Of a DNA stretch of 26,714 nt, positions 1 to 7,713 are shown one piece after another (positions within the stretch are counted from its first letter, which is position 1; every line of letters starts with the position of its first letter). The notes beneath the pieces are model-generated. The model saw only the letters and a list, made by a program, of their open reading frames with translations, searched no databases and was not told the DNA's origin. The translations under genes and the position numbers were made by a program. The stretch comes from Bacteroidota bacterium (GTDB lineage Bacteria > Bacteroidota > Bacteroidia > Bacteroidales > Lentimicrobiaceae): assembly GCA_023434665.1 (NCBI GenBank), contig JAEYSM010000047.1:1-26714 (forward strand). The letters run 5' to 3'.

Positions 1-414
1 ATTTATTATAATTTCAACAATCCAACTCCTATTATGAACTTTTGCGCAGACAAAGTGGGCATAGGAGCAGTTCCGCCTGAAACCGGCAAATTCAAGCTAT
101 ATGTAACCGGAGGAATAATCACAGAGGAAGTGCTGGTTATGCTGCAATCGAAATGGTTTGATTATGTTTTTGAAGACAACTATGAGCTGCGTACACTGCA
201 AGATGTGGAGCAATTCATAAAGCAGAATAAACATCTGCCCGATGTGCCATCGGAGTCCGTAATCAGAGAGACAGGCATAAACCTTGGTGAAATGGATGCG
301 ATACTTCTAAAGAAAATAGAGGAGTTGACGCTGTACGTGATACAATTACAAAAAATAGCCGAAGTTCAATCAATAGAAATAAAAAAACTAAACGATAAAT
401 TAGGCTCAATGTAA
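1..414 (+). CDS. C-terminal end of a fibre/surface-like protein (5' end outside window)
   Basis: The frame is open from base 1 to the TAA at 412-414, so this is the 3' part of a longer gene; the ATG at 34 is probably internal. A GIG-type repeat (VGIGAVPPETGKFKLYVTGG) is followed by a tryptophan-led block (WFDYVFEDNYELRTL), a KHLPDVPS motif and LGEMDAILLKKIEELTLYVI, which runs into a coiled coil. This order is, from family knowledge, the C-terminal trimerising end of many large Bacteroidota surface or tail-fibre-like proteins, where the last helix forms the coiled coil. What the missing N-terminal part does cannot be known here. It precedes a probable outer-membrane protein on the same strand after a 70-base gap. 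Confidence 0.75.
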   Translation: MYYNFNNPTPIMNFCADKVGIGAVPPETGKFKLYVTGGIITEEVLVMLQSKWFDYVFEDNYELRTLQDVEQFIKQNKHLPDVPSESVIRETGINLGEMDAILLKKIEELTLYVIQLQKIAEVQSIEIKKLNDKLGSM

Positions 415-484
415 CTTAGTGATTTTTGATGAACTTTGGCATAAACTCCCGGTTCATTCTCAATGTATCTAAAAAATAATAAAC

Positions 485-1126
485 ATGTGGAAGTGTATCA
501 TACTAATTCTTAGCACTCAATTTCTTTATGCAGAAGGGTTCTGTCAATCATCAAAATCTGACATGGTCTTTAAGATTTCGACAACCAATTTGATTTTAGG
601 AGACAGGGTAACACAAAGCTGGTCTCCTAATATAGTTCTTGAGATAATGAAAGCACCAAAATATAGTTTTCAGCAGGAGTTCGGCATTATTTTAAGAAAT
701 CACTTGGTTGAATCCTCCATTCAACAAGTCCCAATAAGTTATGTTAGAGGTGTCAGATATAATCCTGAAGTGAAAAGATATTTATCGGATAAAGCTGATT
801 TAAGAAGCTTAAGTGGCTTTTATCTTTCCGCGAACTGCAACACGGTCTTCACCTATGCAAAAGAAGTTCTTGCCGGAGCAAAAGTTCAAAGGCTCGCAGT
901 CATACCACGGATTAATGTGGGTTTTCAGTCAATCGGACAAAGAAAATTCACAACCGATCTGAGTCTCGGCATAGGCCCGGGTTTTATTTTTTCAAAATCC
1001 ACAATACACAAAGATGATTTAGGAGTTCAATATTATAGACATGGGATCCTATATCAGGGCGGTTCAGGTGTTTACACTAGCATCTTTTTTGATGTCAAAT
1101 TCGGTTATCTAAAGAGTAGCAAATGA
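485..1126 (+). CDS. probable outer-membrane beta-barrel protein with signal peptide
   Basis: This is a 213-residue protein. Residues 1 to about 20 form a short hydrophobic signal peptide ending near GFCQ. The mature part has alternating hydrophobic and polar stretches, a conserved-looking YNPEVKRYL/LSGFYLSANCN block, and a glycine-rich segment near LSLGIGPGFIF. These suggest a small outer-membrane barrel of the DUF3575/PorT-like kind, but no exact family was recognised. Its TGA stop overlaps the ATG of the following signal-peptide frame in the sequence ATGA (1123-1126), so the two were probably translationally coupled. Whether it helps the neighbouring secreted lipase is inference. Confidence 0.6.
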   Translation: MWKCIILILSTQFLYAEGFCQSSKSDMVFKISTTNLILGDRVTQSWSPNIVLEIMKAPKYSFQQEFGIILRNHLVESSIQQVPISYVRGVRYNPEVKRYLSDKADLRSLSGFYLSANCNTVFTYAKEVLAGAKVQRLAVIPRINVGFQSIGQRKFTTDLSLGIGPGFIFSKSTIHKDDLGVQYYRHGILYQGGSGVYTSIFFDVKFGYLKSSK

Positions 1127-3132
1127 AAGGAATTATAACGATATTATTATTATCAGTAAGTGGTATATTATCTGCTCAATGGCAAGACTGGAAATTTCAG
1201 GTCTGTAAATGCGTTAATGTTGCTACCACTCCAGCAAATCCCAATAATTACAGTTGACAATTGGAAATCGACGATGTTCAAGGAGTGCATATTCACTTGG
1301 GTCCTACGGAAGTTGTTGATATTTACGTTGAAGCCAACAATTCAAAAATCGACTTCTGCTTTTGGCTGTGTGGCTCTGCAATAAATTCTCTTATTCATTT
1401 AGAGGTAAACATTGATAATTCAGGATTCCAGCAATTATATAATGGATCCCCGAAACTTAATCATGTTTGGGATTGCAGGCAAGCTTTTCCACAACCAGGA
1501 AACCACAATCTAAAAGTTAAATATATTGAATCTGGCGGTTCGACAATTTATTTTCGTGAATATAACATCATTGTTGTTCCTAAATCAGATAAACTTTTTA
1601 GAGATCAATTTGACAATACAATGAGGGTATGGAAAAGCTCACAGTCAAATTCAACTCCCATTGTTCTCAGCCCTGGCTTTGATTCTTATAATACAAAACC
1701 TGAGCAGTATTATAGAGGAGCTGGTGATAAATTGTTTAATTGTCTTCTTGAAAATGGTTATGATATTTATGTATTATATTACAAATATACCCCCCAAGAC
1801 TTAAGGAATAATGCTGCCGTTTATTCGTCTGCAGTTTCGTATGTTTCTGAAACACACTATGACAGTAAAGCAATTGTGGCTGCAGGTATAAGTATGGGAG
1901 GAGTTATAACAAGATACGCTTTAGCTAAAGCAGAAAGTTTAAACGACCCATTGCCAGTTAAAACGTGGATATCTCTAGATGCACCTCACACGGGAGCAGT
2001 GATCAATAGTAATCTTCAGAATACTTTGAAAACTTTGCAATCAGACAATTTTGATAGGTATGCATTAGAATGTGAGGCTGCTCAGATACTACTTAAGTAT
2101 AATACTTACGACATCGAAGGAAGAATGCATAAAAATTTTTATAATGAATTGACTAGCCTTAATGGTGATGGATATCCTCATTTAACACATAACATAGGTG
2201 TTTCTTTTTCGAGCCCTTTACCAAATCCCAATAATGGAGTTTGGCTTAATATAAGTGGTGTAGGTGTAAATATAAATATTGAATTAGAAACTGACGATAA
2301 GCAACCGGGTTCTTATTTGCCAAGGTTAAACATGGATCCTTCAGTTGTGACAGTTGCATGGGGTCTTTTCTGGACTACCGTTACTTTGAATCAAATCTCA
2401 GATCCAACTTTCATTCCTCATTTAAGTGCGCTGGATAACTATACTAGCAATTTCCATGATATAATTGTCCCACCTGTCACTACTAACCATTCTGTAGTGC
2501 CCACAGAGATTATAAATCCTCTATTATATGCGTTGAGATATCCGAAAAATCTTTTTCTACAAAACTTAAATCTTTCTGGTACTAATAAGTATATAGTTAG
2601 GAATGAGATCTTTGCAGGAAAACAGATTGATTCCAGTCAACCGATAGGGGATGTTATCATCAATCCGAGCAGTAATATTGATTTTAGCGCCGGAAATACT
2701 ATAACTTTGAAGGATGGGTTTCATGCAAACTATAACTTTAAAGCTTCCATTTTAACTCCTGAACAAACATTTTGCAATAGCAGTGATTTTAACATTTTGC
2801 GGAAAGAAAATGAAACTATTGTTAAAGAAATGCCTGAAAAAGTGCCATTATTAAATGAAAGTGACAGTGAGCAGAATACAGTATTGAAAAATAGTTCAAT
2901 TAAAATATATCCGAATCCCACCAATGATATATTAAATGTTTATTATTCCAGCGCTGCAATGAAAGAATTTAATATTAAAATATATAATTTGATTGGTGGT
3001 GTTGTTTATGATGGAAGGTCGTGGAGTGGGGATAATTGTAAAATAGACGTATCTAGCTTAATCCCTGGTATATATATACTGCAAATGACGTCATCAGAGA
3101 CTGTTAAACCCATTAAATTCATTATTAGATAA
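1123..3132 (+). pseudogene. secreted alpha/beta-hydrolase (lipase-like) with T9SS sorting domain, split by in-frame TGA
   Basis: One frame runs from ATG 1123 to TAA 3132 but is interrupted at codon 45 by TGA (1255-1257). Before the stop lies a clear signal peptide (MKGIITILLLSVSGILSAQ). After it come a beta-rich domain, then a hydrolase core with the nucleophile motif GISMGG (Ser codon 1891-1893, residue 257 if read through) followed by the lipase-like SLDAPHTGA. Near the end are a glycine/asparagine-rich INPSSNIDFSAGNTITLKDGFHA block, common in exported Bacteroidota proteins, and a type A T9SS sorting domain (IKIYPNPTNDILNVYY to PGIYILQMTSSETVKPIKF). The only downstream start is the TTG at 1261 (or later codons), which would give a product without export signal. 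It is most likely a nonsense mutant; TGG to TGA is one possible change. Readthrough or an assembly error is not excluded. Confidence 0.7.
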
Positions 3133-3161
3133 GCAATAGACAAATTAATTAAGATTTTTGA

Positions 3162-4859
3162 ATACAGTCGTTCGAGTATCATTATGATGTGCTCGGCAAC
3201 ATGGATCACAGGTACGATCATCTACACAAGGTTAACGGGCAAAGCCTCCATGAGCAGTTTTATTATGACTGTAGGAACCAGCTCACGGATACATACCTTA
3301 ACGGAACGCTTGCCGGTAGTATAACATACGATAATCTTGGAAATATAACATCCAAGTCCAAAAGGGGCGGGATGGAGTATCAATCAGGCACCAGTCCGTA
3401 CCAACTAACAGGCATTGTGCCCGATCAGAACATTGATCCGGGGTACAAGCTGTCACAAATCATTACCTATACCGACTTTAACAAGGTTGCGTCAATTACA
3501 GGAAATGGCTATAAACTTGAAATAGAATACGGGTTGGAAAACCAAAGGATAAGCCTGAGCCTCAGCAGCATAAACCAGAGTGGACAAACCACCCTGCTTT
3601 TGAACAAACACTTTATCGGCGGACTGCAGGAAAAGATATTCTACGAGACCGGAACAGAGAAAACCATCAGTTATATTACTTCTCCCGAAGGACTTACTGC
3701 CATAGAGGTTAAATCGGGCATTATCAGCGAATGGTACACGGTATTGATCGACCATCTTGGAAGCATCACCACCCTGATAAGAGAAAGCGACGGGAGCAGA
3801 TATGAGCTTAGCTATGATGCCTGGGGCAACCGCCGCAATCCTGCCAACTGGACTAACTATTCAGGGAATTTGCCTGATTTTATTGCAATAACAGACTCCG
3901 ATTTTATTACCGACAGGGGTTTTACCGGGCATGAGCACCTTGATATGTTCGGGTTGATAAACATGAACGGCAGGGTCTATGATCCCGTTGCATCAAGGTT
4001 CCTATCACCCGACAGCTTTATACAGGCTTCCGAGCTGGCACTTAACTATAACGGGTATGTGTATTGTTTGAATAACCCGCTGGTATATACAGATCCGGAT
4101 GGGGAGTTCTTTTTAGGGACATTATTAACATTTTCAAATGATTTTTTGGCAACCATATTTCTAAACGGGGGAATAGATCCCTGGAATACATCTGAAGGAA
4201 GGGGTGAAGCATAGAAGAAGTTTGATCCTTCAGCCACATGGTCAAAGACCAATAAAGCTTGGAAGATTGACATGGGTTTATTCAAAACAGACCCGAATAA
4301 AGACTTTTGGGGAAGGTCTTGGGAATTAATATCTCGATTTACTTAGCAAGCCCCACAAACGGCACTTGGACATACAGGTTCAGGAATTCATAATATGCTT
4401 GGAGGAGTTAAAAGTGTTGATTATTATGGTGGAGCTACAGTTGTTGAATCATACTCGGAAGGATGGGGTGGAATTACTCTAGGAAACTACATTAATGGTT
4501 CAAAAGGGATTAAAGCAGATCCAAATAATAGATTATTCCAACACGAATATGGGCATTATCTACAAAGCCAAGCATCAGGTTTGTTTTATTTATCCAAATA
4601 CGGAATACCAAGTGCCTTTTCCAAAAGTCCACATAATGGAAATCCAGTAGAGCAGGATGCAAATATTAGAGCGTTTAAATATTTCAATAAGCATATTGAG
4701 GGATATTCTGGATGGGTACATACGGGAAGAAATAATAATGCTATAAATGATTATGATCAAAGTTCACCATATAATGAAGAAAATAATCAGAAAGCATTAA
4801 AGAAAGGGAAACTTAATGTTGAGTGGTTCGACTATTTGCTTTTTTCCATCAATCATTGA
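3162..4859 (+). pseudogene. truncated Rhs/YD-repeat module with HEYGH metallopeptidase-like tip, two in-frame TAG codons
   Basis: The frame opens right after a TGA (3159-3161) and begins in mid-domain with QSFEYHYDVLGNMDHRYD, a YD-repeat, so thousands of bases of the usual N-terminal Rhs shell are absent. YD-repeats continue to the Rhs-associated core signature (GRVYDPVASRFLSPD, then YCLNNPLVYTDPDGE near 4105), after which the variable tip starts. The same frame continues through TAG at 4212-4214 and TAG at 4344-4346 to TGA at 4859. The last piece (open from ATG 4395) carries LFQHEYGHYLQ (HEYGH at 4542-4556), an HExxH zinc motif, with a possible third ligand Glu in NPVEQDAN 32 residues after the second His. 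Rhs tips with such motifs are expected to be peptidase-type toxins. As it stands it cannot yield the full fusion; GTG 3189 could start the core part only. Confidence 0.75.
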
Positions 4860-4913
4860 TTCAGGTATAATCAATACTATTATCTTAAATGGACGATATT
4901 AAAGTAAATTAAA

Positions 4914-5348
4914 ATGAAAATGAATTTAACAGCACTGGTTGTAGCTTTTTGTTTATTACTAAGCTCTTCATGTGGAGATAAGGATAAAGATTGTCATAAA
5001 ACTATCAGCTTTAATAACTCAACTTTGGATAGTTTGTATGTAGTATCATCATATCATTATCCTGACACAATAAGCTTTATTGGAATTCCAAATCCGTTAC
5101 TGGATCCTGATTTCACCCTGGTACTTCCAAATGAAGTAAATTCACGTGTTCTTTGGGGTAGTGACTGTGTCGAATCAGATTTTAAACATCAAATACCATC
5201 AGACACTTTGATTATTTATGTTTTTAAGAGCCAGATATTGGAAAATATTCCATGGGATACAATCAAAGCCAATTATCTTGTACTTAAACGTTACGATTTG
5301 AGCTTAGATGATTTAAATAGAATGAATTGGACAATAACATACCCTTAG
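4914..5348 (+). CDS. small lipoprotein, candidate Rhs-tip immunity or accessory protein
   Basis: This is a 144-residue protein. The signal peptide has a lipobox ending LLSSSCGDKDKD, with the lipidated Cys about residue 20, so the mature protein should be membrane-anchored outside the cytoplasm. The body has FNNSTLDSLYVVSSYHYPDTI and ends in LKRYDLSLDDLNRMNWTITYP, a tail I recall from many Bacteroidota lipoproteins found near Rhs genes. It lies 54 bases after the Rhs tip and on the same strand. Position next to a toxin-like tip makes an immunity role attractive, but a lipoprotein would act only in the envelope, so this remains inference. A broken second copy of its C-terminus follows at 5393. 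Start ATG 4914 is followed by an in-frame ATG at 4920; either gives a workable signal peptide. Confidence 0.65.
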   Translation: MKMNLTALVVAFCLLLSSSCGDKDKDCHKTISFNNSTLDSLYVVSSYHYPDTISFIGIPNPLLDPDFTLVLPNEVNSRVLWGSDCVESDFKHQIPSDTLIIYVFKSQILENIPWDTIKANYLVLKRYDLSLDDLNRMNWTITYP

Positions 5349-5392
5349 CCGGATTGTGCCAGCTTTATTATATTTTTATGTTAATGAAGTGA

Positions 5393-5479
5393 TCAATATT
5401 AAAAAATGAAATATTAAAGCAGTTTAGTTTGACATTAGATGATTTAAGGCAAAGTAACTTTACCATAGTCTATCCTTAG
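5393..5479 (+). pseudogene. C-terminal remnant of a second lipoprotein copy
   Basis: Just after a TGA (5390-5392) a short frame reads ILKQFSLTLDDLRQSNFTIVYP and stops at TAG 5477-5479. It aligns without gaps to the last 22 residues of the lipoprotein immediately upstream (VLKRYDLSLDDLNRMNWTITYP), with 12 identities by eye and the same stop codon. It has no start, signal peptide or body, so it is a fossil of a diverged paralogue rather than a gene. It suggests that several toxin-tip/immunity cassettes were once stacked here. Confidence 0.7.
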
Positions 5480-5512
5480 AACACTACTTCACTTTTCTGG
5501 GGCGTTGACCTA

Positions 5513-5540
5513 AATGGCTATAAGCTTGAAATAGTGTATA
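5513..5540 (+). repeat. short scrap of Rhs core sequence
   Basis: The bases aaatggctataagcttgaaa are nearly identical to the Rhs core at 3503-3522 (one difference, g for a), and the translation NGYKLEIVY parallels NGYKLEIEY of the Rhs module. The match is short, so chance cannot be ruled out, but its place just after a lipoprotein fossil is what one expects if another Rhs module was deleted here. Confidence 0.45.
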
Positions 5541-5563
5541 TATTTCCGAGTGTGATGTGGAAT

Positions 5564-5954
5564 CTATAGCTTTAAAAATTTACCACCTGCATAACGGTTG
5601 TTGTGAAATACTCTTACAAAGTAGAGTCCTGATTTGAGGCCACTCAGATCTATTTTACTCTCTTCATTCATCAGCTCCATTGTGAAAACAATCCTGCCAT
5701 CCTTTGTATAAATAGAGATTCTGCTATCAATTGTTACGTTGGCATTCCTGCCTGAGAGTATTACAGTTGATCCCCTGAATGACCGTATCGCCAATTGATT
5801 CAACAGTTACGTAACTGGTAGCATTACCATAGTTGTAATTGTATTCAAAATGCCACTTTGCTCCTGTCGGTGCCCAGGAGACTTGTCCCGATACTTCAAT
5901 AAAAGGGAAGATAATGCAGAACAGAACAACCAATAGTATAACTTTTATTTTCAT
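5564..5954 (-). pseudogene. collapsed T9SS cargo gene: signal peptide and sorting domain only
   Basis: The 5' part (ATG at 5954, open to 5727) encodes a strong signal peptide (IKVILLVVLFCIIFPFIEVSGQ) and the start of a mature protein, WAPTGAKWHFEYNY to GDTVIQGINCNTLR. The 3' part, in a frame shifted by one base (to TAG at 5564-5566), encodes a T9SS type A sorting domain: ISIYTKDGRIVF, IDLSGLKSGLYFVRVF and GGKFLKL. The two ends together are about 120 residues, while cargo proteins of this kind are usually several hundred, so the middle has been lost, with the junction near 5740-5750. The original function cannot be inferred because the catalytic or binding domain is gone. Confidence 0.7.
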
Positions 5955-6151
5955 AAGTGCAAGGCGTTGGTTATACAGAATAGACTATGGTACCGCTTTG
6001 GCTGATTGGCCTTTACGGGTATATCGACCCTTAAATGTACAACCAAATTTTTATGCAAAAGGATTGTTTTCGTACAATAAATTAAACGAATAACAACGAG
6101 AGTAAGATATAAATTTATGTCAACTATGTTGTCATAGTTCAAAGAGAAAGA
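5955..6151. other. boundary between decayed accessory block and core genes
   Basis: There is no gene, tRNA or inverted repeat recognisable here. It separates the dead T9SS cargo gene from the 3' end of rpoN. Small open frames on both strands show no homology or signal and are treated as chance. Confidence 0.4.
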
Positions 6152-7612
6152 TTACAATTCTTTCCTTAGGCGGGCAACGGGAACATTGAGCTGTTCCCTG
6201 TATTTGGCTACGGTGCGACGGGCTATATTGTAACCTTTTTCCTTAAGGATATCAGTAAGCTGTTCATCGGTTAAAGGCTTTGCCTTGTCTTCTGCAGCTA
6301 TGCAATCTGATAATATCTTTTTGATCTCCCTTGTGGATACTTCTTCGCCTGAATCTGTTTGCATGGATTCAGAAAAGAAGCTTTTCAGCAGAAACGTGCC
6401 AAAAGGCGTTTGAACATACTTGGAGTTTGCGACACGTGAAATGGTAGATATATCCAAACCAACTTTCTCGGCTATATCCTTAAGGATCATCGGACGTAGC
6501 TTAGTTTCATCTCCGGTCAGGAAATACTCCCTCTGATAATCCATAATGGCCTTCATGGTCACAAATAAGGTATGCTGTCTTTGTTTTATGGCATCTATAA
6601 ACCATTTGGCCGAGTCAATCTTTTGCCTTATAAATTGTACCGCTTCTTTCTGACTATTCGATTTTGATTTCGTTTCGGAATATGTCTCAAGCATATCGGT
6701 ATAGCCTCTGCTTAATCTTAGCTCAGGCATATTGCGCGAATTTAACTGTAGCTCAAGTTCATCGCCCCTGTTGTATATAAAGAAATCGGGCATGATGTAC
6801 TGACTGCTTCTTGATCCCTCATCAAGCGAATTGCCCGGCTTTGGATTCAATTTCAGAACTTCGTTAATGGCATCCCTCAGATCTTCATCAGTAGCTTTGG
6901 TTTTCTTTGTTATCTTGTCATAATGCTTTTTTGAAAGCTCATCGAAGAAATTATCAACCAGTTCGGTTGCCAGTTCAACTGCCGGGCTCTGGTCTTTACG
7001 TCGCAGTTGGATAAGCAGGCATTCCCTCAGATCGCGGGCTCCCACTCCGGCAGGATCAAACTCCTGAACTACTTTCAGCAACTGGTCAATCTCCTTTATA
7101 TCAGTTATGATATTTTGGGTGAAAGCCAGATCATCAACCATTGCCGATAAATCGCGGTTTAAGTAGCCCGATTCATCTATATTTCCAATAATATAGGTGG
7201 CTATTTTCTGTTGCCGGTCATCTAAGACCCTCAATCCAAGTTGCGAAATAAGCACTTCGTGAAAACTGGCACCCGAGGCATAAGGAATTTCACGGTGTTC
7301 ATCATCGGGACTGGTATTGCCCGAATTTAAACGATATGCCGGAATGTCATCATCATCCAGGTAATCGGTAATATCGAAATCATCACGTTCTTTCTCTAAT
7401 TCAGTAACAGGATCAGCTTCGGTATCAGGAAACTCCTCCTGGTCAGTTGATAATTCAGGATCACTGGCATCTTCGAGTGCAGGATTCTCTTCAATTTCCT
7501 GCTTAATACGCTGTTCGAGGGCAATAGAAGGAATCTGCAGTAACTTCATCAGCAGTATCTGCTGAGGTGACAGCCGTTGTAATAATTTTTGCTGTAGTTT
7601 CTGACTTAACAT
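6152..7612 (-). CDS. rpoN: RNA polymerase sigma-54 factor
   Basis: This is a 486-residue sigma-54, the alternative sigma factor that directs RNA polymerase to -24/-12 promoters and needs AAA+ enhancer-binding proteins for melting. Region I is visible at the start (QQILLMKLLQIPSIALEQRIKQEIEENPALE), followed by a very acidic linker (about residues 45-100), the core-binding domain, a helix-turn-helix region (KDIAEKVGLDISTISRVANSKYVQTPFG) and the invariant RpoN box ARRTVAKYR at residues 464-472 near the C-terminus. Length is normal for the family. It lies 101 bases downstream of asnS on the same strand, an arrangement I recall from other Bacteroidota, and is probably co-transcribed with it; no TAnnTTTG element was seen in the gap. 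Confidence 0.97.
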   Translation of the reverse strand: MLSQKLQQKLLQRLSPQQILLMKLLQIPSIALEQRIKQEIEENPALEDASDPELSTDQEEFPDTEADPVTELEKERDDFDITDYLDDDDIPAYRLNSGNTSPDDEHREIPYASGASFHEVLISQLGLRVLDDRQQKIATYIIGNIDESGYLNRDLSAMVDDLAFTQNIITDIKEIDQLLKVVQEFDPAGVGARDLRECLLIQLRRKDQSPAVELATELVDNFFDELSKKHYDKITKKTKATDEDLRDAINEVLKLNPKPGNSLDEGSRSSQYIMPDFFIYNRGDELELQLNSRNMPELRLSRGYTDMLETYSETKSKSNSQKEAVQFIRQKIDSAKWFIDAIKQRQHTLFVTMKAIMDYQREYFLTGDETKLRPMILKDIAEKVGLDISTISRVANSKYVQTPFGTFLLKSFFSESMQTDSGEEVSTREIKKILSDCIAAEDKAKPLTDEQLTDILKEKGYNIARRTVAKYREQLNVPVARLRKEL

Positions 7613-7713
7613 GCGATTCTCTTTCTATCTTATTTGAATAACAATCTTTATTCTTAATCCTCTTTAGCAGGCAATTGTAATACTATAACGCTTCAATTTA
7701 TAAAAATATTCTT

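Noticed and set aside
1160..1384. 74-codon plus-strand frame over the lipase stop codon
   Set aside because: It lies in another frame from the signal peptide and hydrolase and shows no motif.
1255..4346. Genetic-code reassignment of TGA or TAG
   Set aside because: TGA ends the second universal stress gene and arginine deiminase, and TAG ends the lipoprotein and TauE genes at their expected lengths.
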